The notes beneath the pieces were generated by a model. That model was not told where the DNA came from. It did no database searches and saw only the letters and a program-made list of their open reading frames with translations. A program made the position numbers and the translations under genes. From positions 800,387 to 864,386 of the forward strand of contig BJOX01000086.1 in the NCBI GenBank assembly GCA_009731375.1: a stretch of DNA of 64,000 nucleotides, in the 5' to 3' direction. Source of the DNA: Paulinella micropora (taxonomy: Eukaryota; Cercozoa; Imbricatea; Euglyphida). Position 1 is the stretch's first letter. Each line of letters opens with the position of its first letter. Shown piece by piece: positions 63,414-64,000 of the stretch.

Positions 63414-63999
63414 CGCACTTGCACTCTTTCATGAACAACCGTATTGGTTTCGCGATTTTTGCGAGTCCCGGTATGAACTCACTATAGTATTGCGCCAAGG
63501 ACACAAAGGAGTGTAAATCGGATCTCGTCGCAGGAAGAGGCATAGCCGCAAGCGCTTCTCGCTTCTTCCTCGCAATCGAACACGTCCCGTTCTCGATGTC
63601 GTACCCCAGATACTGTATCCGCTTCTGTAAGAAGTGGCACTTCTTAGCATTCAACCGGAATCCGAGCGCCTTGACCCGTTTGATGTCCCGCAAATGTTGT
63701 ATGTGTTCCTCTACCGAATTCGAGAAAATGACCACATCATCCAAATACGCGAAGGCGTACCCCGTCGTATCCCCGTACTTCTCCGCAAATTCCGCGTCTC
63801 GGAAATTCGCACCCAGCATCTTCGTCATCGCCTGCTGAAATATGCCCGGTGCCACCTTCAACCCCATCGGCAGAACCTTCCACACGTAGGTTGTCATCCC
63901 CGCCATGAATGCCGTTGGGTAGCGGCTTTCCTCCGCTAACGGAATCTGCCAGAATCCTCTCTTCAAATCCAACGTCGAGTATATTTTCGCTTTCTGCAA
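63370..63999 (-). pseudogene. Gypsy reverse transcriptase (N-terminal end outside window)
   Basis: Signatures: KIYSTLDLKRGFWQIPL (first catalytic Asp), LPMGLKVAPGIFQQAM and AYLDDVVIFSNS (the YLDD box). The thumb continues with LNAKKCHFLQKRIQYLGY. The frame closes at 63370 by a frame change within the connection to RNase H. Confidence 0.93.
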
Positions 64000-64000
64000 C

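Larger units (their letters stand above)
60108..64000 (-). mobile_element. Ty3/Gypsy-type retrotransposon, 3' part
   Basis: RT, RNase H and integrase in Gypsy order, reading leftwards and continuing past the right edge of the window (gag, protease and 5' LTR not seen). Three frame changes and one stop interrupt pol. Confidence 0.92.

Overview
This is nuclear DNA of a eukaryote. Coding sequence is cut into many small exons by GT-AG introns, mostly 28-110 nt. The window also holds LTR and non-LTR retrotransposons, DNA transposons, a tRNA-derived SINE and very long simple repeats, plus four assembly gaps (N at 19334-20295, 22027-22544, 34952-34961, 54045-54458). The lineage cannot be fixed from the sequence. 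The mix (DGAT1, the m6A-writer subunit virilizer, a multi-fasciclin membrane protein, Copia, Gypsy, piggyBac, Tc1-like elements, relaxed 5' splice sites) suggests a repeat-rich protist or alga, but this is inference.

Layout. 1-560: two head-to-tail copies of a tRNA-derived SINE. 745-1798: an unrecognised two-exon gene. 2437-11788: a decayed Copia retrotransposon with both LTRs, whose Gag carries two CCCH fingers as well as CCHC knuckles. 12833-21986 (minus): a gene for a membrane-anchored protein with at least ten fasciclin (FAS1) domains, built from five near-copies of one two-exon module; its 5' end is lost in a gap. 23164-24310: a 5'-truncated LINE with three tandem hairpins in its 3' tail, followed by (TTA)n and a third, headless SINE.

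26406-31025: a complete diacylglycerol O-acyltransferase 1 (DGAT1) gene that I could assemble exon by exon: 20 exons, 484 codons, every junction in phase. 31085-33012: a 2-kb microsatellite island. 33867-36036 (minus): a four-exon Tc1/IS630-type transposase gene with one nonsense codon. 36421-40117: a RanBP2-type zinc-finger gene that looks broken. 40437-43348: a complete piggyBac-type element with TTAA target duplications and a decayed transposase. 43378-44322: two 271-bp MITEs in inverted orientation with TA duplications. 44733-47205: more tetranucleotide repeats.

47933-56972: a virilizer (VIRMA/VIR) gene assembled in 13 exons (about 2339 codons, one intron crossing an N gap), with a long in-frame poly-serine repeat. 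58470-64000: minisatellites and the 3' part of a Gypsy-type retrotransposon on the minus strand that runs off the window.

The host genes are unrelated in function: triacylglycerol synthesis (DGAT1), mRNA N6-adenosine methylation (virilizer) and cell-surface adhesion (fasciclin protein). The window's main themes are repeated invasion by several transposon classes, simple repeats grown inside introns and one exon, and local duplication of exons. Exon models were made by eye from reading frame, splice signals and recalled family sequences; no alignment was run.
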